18,631 nucleotides of DNA from CAZBBC01 sp964489835 (GTDB lineage: Bacteria; Calditrichota; Calditrichia; JAJRVZ01), in NCBI GenBank assembly GCA_964489835.1, contig CAZBBC010000092.1:1-18631 (forward strand), given 5' to 3'. Numbering within the stretch: position 1 is the stretch's first letter; every line of letters begins with the position of its first letter. The notes beneath the pieces were generated by a model. That model was not told the origin of the DNA and did not search any database. It saw nothing but the letters and a program-made list of their open reading frames with translations. Shown here piece by piece: positions 15,780 to 18,631 of this stretch. Position numbers and translations under genes: made by a program.

Positions 15780-17126
15780 TCGGATAAAAAAACTAGCAGA
15801 AAAGTATACCGAAAACTCGGCAAAATTTTTGCGTGATATTATTGCGATTCCCTCTACCAGTTGTAACGAGGGTCCGGTGATTGAGAGGATCGGGAATGAA
15901 ATGCATGATTGTGGCTTTGATACTGTACAGATGGATCCGATGGGAAATATTTTGGGCCGTATCGGTTCCGGAAAACATATTATCGCCATGGATGGTCACG
16001 NNNNNNNNNNNNNNNNNNNNNNNNNNNNNNNNNNNNNNNNNNNNNNNNNNNNNNNNNNNNNNNNNNNNNNNNNNNNNNNNNNNNNNNNNNNNNNNNNNNN
16101 AATATTTTGGGCCGTATCGGTTCCGGAAAACATATTATCGCCATGGATGGTCACGTCGATACGGTCGATGTGGGAAATATCAATAACTGGACCTGTGATC
16201 CCTTTAAGGGTAAAATTGAAAATGGGATTATCTACGGACGGGGCGCGTCCGATATGAAAGGAGCGATGGCCGCGATGGTTTATGGCGGAAAAATTATCAA
16301 GGAACTTGCGCTGGAGGATGATTTTACACTGTATGTTACCGGAACGGTCCAGGAAGAAGATTGTGACGGGCTTTGCTGGCAGTATATCATTAAGGAAGAT
16401 AAAATCGTACCGGAAGCAGTTATTATTGCCGAGCCGACCAATCTGCAAATTTATCGCGGGCAGAGGGGAAGGATGGAATTAGAGATCATTACCGAAGGAC
16501 TATCGTCTCATGGCGCTGCCCCGGAAAGAGGCATTAATGCCATTTATAAAATTGCCCCGATTATCAAGGAAATTGAGGAGCTTAATGCTCGATTAAGTGT
16601 TGATAAGTTTCTGGGGAAAGGGAGTATAACGATCAGTCGTATCCGGTCAGGCTCGCCTTCCCTGAATGCCGTTGCCGATATGGCTGCTCTATATATCGAC
16701 AGAAGATTAACATTGGGAGAGACGCTTGACTCTGTTCGCCAGGAAATTGAATCCCTTCCCTCTTTCAGGGAGGCTGAAGCAAAAATAATCATTCCGGATT
16801 ACGATGTCGCCAGCTACAGGGGACTGCAATATAAAATGCAAAAATATTATGCCACCTGGATGCTGGAAGAGAAACATCCGCTTCTAAAAACAGCCAGCGC
16901 GCTTTTTGAAGATATTTACCAAAAGAAAGCAGTAACCGGGAAATGGGGATTCAGCACCAATGGTGTCTCCACCGCCGGTATTTTTAATATCCCCACTTTT
17001 GGTTTCGGTCCCGCTAACGAGATCTATGCACACACCGTGGACGACCAGTGCCCGGTGGCACATTTAACCGAAGCGATGAAATTCTATGCCGCTTTTCCGA
17101 AATATTATGTGAATCAGCAGGAATAA
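15769..17126 (+). CDS. ygeY: YgeY-family M20 metallohydrolase (interrupted by a false gap)
   Basis: As given, the frame is broken: the 100 Ns plus a 55-bp duplicated flank add 155 bp. Removing 16001-16155 joins the parts in frame as 1203 nt, 400 residues, the usual YgeY length. In the joined protein the M20 zinc ligands are visible: His77 (MDGHVDT) with Asp79, Asp110 (GRGASDMKG), catalytic Glu144/Glu145 (VTGTVQEEDCDG), Glu170 (IIAEPTN) and a C-terminal His in IYAHTVDD. VTGTVQEEDCDGLCWQYII and YRGQRGRMELEI are strongly typical of the YgeY selenium-metabolism-linked hydrolases. The family is thought to cleave an amide or carbamoyl-type substrate linked to purine or amino-acid catabolism; the true substrate is not established. 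The start overlaps the PLP-enzyme gene, with AAGGA within that gene as ribosome site. Confidence 0.92.
16001..16100. other. Assembly gap 2 (100 N), artefactual
   Basis: The 55 bases before the Ns (15946-16000) are identical to the 55 after (16101-16155). The contigs therefore overlap and nothing is missing. Confidence 0.95.
16101..16155 (+). other. Duplicated contig end (unmerged 55-bp overlap)
   Basis: Exact copy of 15946-16000 on the far side of the Ns. A 55-bp exact overlap is what a de Bruijn assembler with k = 55 leaves between adjoining contigs. It is not a biological repeat. Confidence 0.9.
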
Positions 17127-17163
17127 GGTATAAGGTATAGGGTATAAGGGAACTGGGATTTTG

Positions 17164-17223
17164 TTAAATCATGGATGATTTAATCCCGGTATGTCGACTG
17201 GAAGGAGACATTTTATATCGGGA
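17164..17223. repeat. Two-hairpin extragenic element, copy 2
   Basis: TTAAATCAT (17164-17172) pairs with ATGATTTAA (17175-17183) around GG, and TCCCG (17184-17188) pairs with CGGGA (17219-17223) around a GGAGACATTTT-containing loop. Layout and many bases match 11904-11960. It begins 37 bp after the ygeY stop, so it could affect that transcript's 3' end, though no U tract follows. Confidence 0.6.
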
Positions 17224-17252
17224 GAATTGGGAATTGGGAATTTAAATTTTTG

Positions 17253-17332
17253 AACCACAGAGCGCACGAAGGCCACGAAGATTAAGAAAAATATTAAAAA
17301 CTTTGCGAACTTTGCGTTACCTTTGCGGTTAA
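17253..17332. repeat. ACCACAGAG / CTTTGCG word repeats
   Basis: ACCACAGAG and two CCACGAAG-like words are followed by ACTTTGCG, ACTTTGCG and CCTTTGCGG in direct order. They match the style of 11811-11880 and, on the other strand, TTCATGTGCTTCGTGGTTAT near 11984-12004. Confidence 0.55.
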
Positions 17333-17401
17333 AAACAACATGGATGTTACTGATAATCCAAAATCCAATAAAATCTTCACTACTTAAAAAAACTATTTAT
17401 T

Positions 17402-17440
17402 TGTGAACGATTATTCACATTATATGAAGTATCATTCACA
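17402..17440. promoter_or_regulatory. Twin operator-like dyads, 21-bp period
   Basis: TGTGAA-N6-TTCACA (17402-17419) is a perfect dyad. Three bases later TATGAA-N6-TTCACA (17423-17440) repeats it with one mismatched arm base. The centres are 21 bp apart, two helical turns, as expected for two repressor or activator dimers on one DNA face. The spacing is 2 bp longer than the CRP/FNR consensus. The nearest downstream gene begins 445 bp away. Confidence 0.4.
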
Positions 17441-17513
17441 ATGAATTTAACGTATATTTTTCAGAAACAAACCATAACATTATAAATATCATAGAGTTAG
17501 ATCAGTTTGAATC

Positions 17514-17538
17514 AATATGGCATGATTATTGTCATATT
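17514..17538. promoter_or_regulatory. AATATGGCA / TGTCATATT dyad
   Basis: Arms 17514-17522 and 17530-17538 are complementary at 8 of 9 positions with a 7-nt spacer. It sits 13 bp upstream of a TTGACG box, where an activator or repressor site could lie. No factor can be named. Confidence 0.3.
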
Positions 17539-17551
17539 CAAAGAAAAAAAC

Positions 17552-17580
17552 TTGACGAACCGCTTCAAATGTTTTAGTTT
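17552..17580 (+). promoter_or_regulatory. Possible promoter upstream of the beta-helix gene
   Basis: TTGACG (17552-17557), preceded by an A-rich tract, lies 17 bp before TAGTTT (17575-17580). The -10 match is poor. If real, the leader to the ATG at 17886 would be about 300 nt. Confidence 0.25.
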
Positions 17581-17885
17581 AGCTATGACGAACAAACCTG
17601 CAATTGAATTCATCATCTGGTTCTCAGTCCTTTTGAGTTTGCACTGACATCGACTCTTGTACTTCAGAATATTATCTGCTTTTCCTCTTCCAAATGTACG
17701 AAAGATATTTTATTACCTGCCGGTTGAGGACAGTCGTTTTTAATTATATTATCGCGCTCTCTTATAAAATAGGTATTAAATTATGAGGCATTCCCGTCGT
17801 TTAAAAATGAAAAATATTAACAATGGTGAGTGCTCAATCCGGTAAGACCTGGCCTCTAATCATGAAAAAGGATGGGATAAAACCT

Positions 17886-18631
17886 ATGATCAAATTAAAA
17901 CCAAATGATAAAAGAATTATATTATGCTATACCCTACCGGTCATCCTCCTTTTACTTAATCTAAGTTTGACAACACTCCATGCGGAGCTTATCCATGTAC
18001 CCGGTGATAATCAATTGACTATTCAAGCCGGTATAGACAGCGCCGCTGCCGGTGATACGGTCCTTGTCGCGCCGGGTACGTATGAAGAAAATATCAATTT
18101 CAACAGCAAGAATATTGTTCTCGGTTCTCAGTTTATTTTAAGTAATGATACCACCGATATTTCAGGGACAGTCATTGACGGAAATACGAATGGCTGTGTA
18201 ATCGTGTTCGAAAATGGTGAGGATTCAACAGCTGTTATAAAGGGATTTACAATAACGAACGGATATGTTTGGCAGAATACTAATCGGGGTGGTGGTATAA
18301 CCTGTATAAATGAATCGAAACCTTTACTTTCTGATCTTATCATTACCAACAATGAAGTAGTCGGTGGTGATTATACTCATGGTGGCGCAGGGATTTTTTG
18401 TAAGGATAAGGCTCAGCCAGTACTGGTAAATGCGAAACTCATGAGCAATTATGCCACAGATTGCGATGGCGGGGCTATCAGATGCAGTGACAGCTCACGG
18501 ATAGTGATTAGAAATACCGTTATAAGACAAAATAAAGCAACGTATGGTACTGTAACCGGCTTTGATTCATGGCTTGAATTAAATAATGTCCTGATTGAAA
18601 ATAATTATTCTTCCTATGCCGGTGGTGGTAT
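17886..18631 (+). CDS. Secreted right-handed beta-helix protein (3' end outside window)
   Basis: 248 codons are open to the window end, with no stop. A signal peptide is visible (basic start KLKPNDKR, hydrophobic ILCYTLPVILLLLNLSL, probable cleavage near LHA). Then comes LTIQAGIDSAAAGDTVLVAPGTYEENINFNSKNIVLGSQF, the standard opening of pectate-lyase-like beta-helix proteins, with VIDGN and GFTITNG. Coils containing GGGI, GGAGI and GGAI with 'ITNN', 'LMSNYA' and 'IRQNKA' asparagine ladders follow. Relatives in FCB-group bacteria are large cell-surface or secreted proteins, often with a C-terminal sorting domain that cannot be seen here. The ligand is unknown; carbohydrate binding or cleavage is possible. 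I chose 17886 because it gives a normal signal peptide and GGGAT lies upstream; in-frame ATGs at 17823 and 17862 would lengthen the n-region. Confidence 0.85.
   Translation, partial: MIKLKPNDKRIILCYTLPVILLLLNLSLTTLHAELIHVPGDNQLTIQAGIDSAAAGDTVLVAPGTYEENINFNSKNIVLGSQFILSNDTTDISGTVIDGNTNGCVIVFENGEDSTAVIKGFTITNGYVWQNTNRGGGITCINESKPLLSDLIITNNEVVGGDYTHGGAGIFCKDKAQPVLVNAKLMSNYATDCDGGAIRCSDSSRIVIRNTVIRQNKATYGTVTGFDSWLELNNVLIENNYSSYAGGG

Larger units (their letters stand above)
17127..17885. other. Gene-free repeat and regulatory block before the beta-helix gene
   Basis: No credible gene. First half: TATAAGG/TATAGGG words (17124-17150), the second two-hairpin element (17164-17223), GGGAATTGGGAATT (17228-17241), and ACCACAGAG, CCACGAAG and CTTTGCG words (17253-17332). 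Second half: twin dyads (17402-17440), a further dyad (17514-17538) and a possible promoter (17552-17580). Nothing is recognised in 17590-17860. Confidence 0.7.

Noticed and set aside
17402..17419. CRP/FNR site
   Set aside because: The half sites resemble TGTGA/TCACA, but the spacing is 8 bp rather than 6, so I do not name the factor.
17585..17647. 20-residue hydrophobic peptide (MTNKPAIEFIIWFSVLLSLH)
   Set aside because: No ribosome site; too short to support without homologues.

Overview
This 18.6 kb window looks like part of a draft or metagenome-assembled bacterial genome. It carries two 100-N scaffold gaps (1826-1925 and 16001-16100). Moderate-to-low GC, two lipoproteins, a secreted right-handed beta-helix protein of a style common in Calditrichota, KSB1, Marinimicrobia and related lineages, and intergenic spaces packed with extragenic repeats suggest a member of the FCB superphylum. 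That placement is an inference; the window has no rRNA or other marker gene.

Layout. (1) 158-1285: exported DUF4097-type protein built from an 18-residue 'TMGG' repeat, closed by a strong terminator that may also serve the M28-family zinc peptidase lipoprotein on the other strand (1349-2608; its middle is lost in gap 1). (2) 2919-5054: DUF255/thioredoxin-like (YyaL/SPATA20) lipoprotein, convergent with a short-chain dehydrogenase (5065-5901, -), followed by an aldo/keto reductase (6236-7219, -). (3) 7220-8441: 1.2 kb without genes, full of repeats. (4) 8442-9803: NADP-type glutamate dehydrogenase, convergent with a YjbQ protein (9925-10341, -) and a single-domain response regulator with a C-terminal membrane helix (10660-11136, -). 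(5) 11137-12133: a second gene-free repeat block. (6) 12134-14029: TerB-like protein, DUF3592 membrane protein and Nudix hydrolase. (7) 14532-17126: a threonine-synthase-like PLP enzyme overlapping a YgeY-family M20 hydrolase, probably a translationally coupled pair. (8) 17127-17885: repeats and operator-like dyads ahead of a truncated secreted beta-helix protein (17886 to the window end).

The genes are mostly housekeeping or accessory metabolism: nitrogen and amino-acid metabolism (GdhA, PLP enzyme, YgeY), redox enzymes, and envelope or secreted proteins. I see no defence system, CRISPR array, prophage, transposase, tRNA or rRNA.

The most unusual content is between the genes. There are several distinct repeat families: a 115-bp nested-hairpin element present twice plus an interrupted half copy; an inverted dispersed pair at 7.4 and 14.1 kb carrying GC-rich palindromes; a ~57-bp two-hairpin element present twice; a cruciform-like element; a 28-bp perfect palindrome; and word-like direct repeats. 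Gap 2 is an assembly artefact: its flanks share an identical 55-bp overlap, and collapsing it restores an intact 400-residue YgeY.
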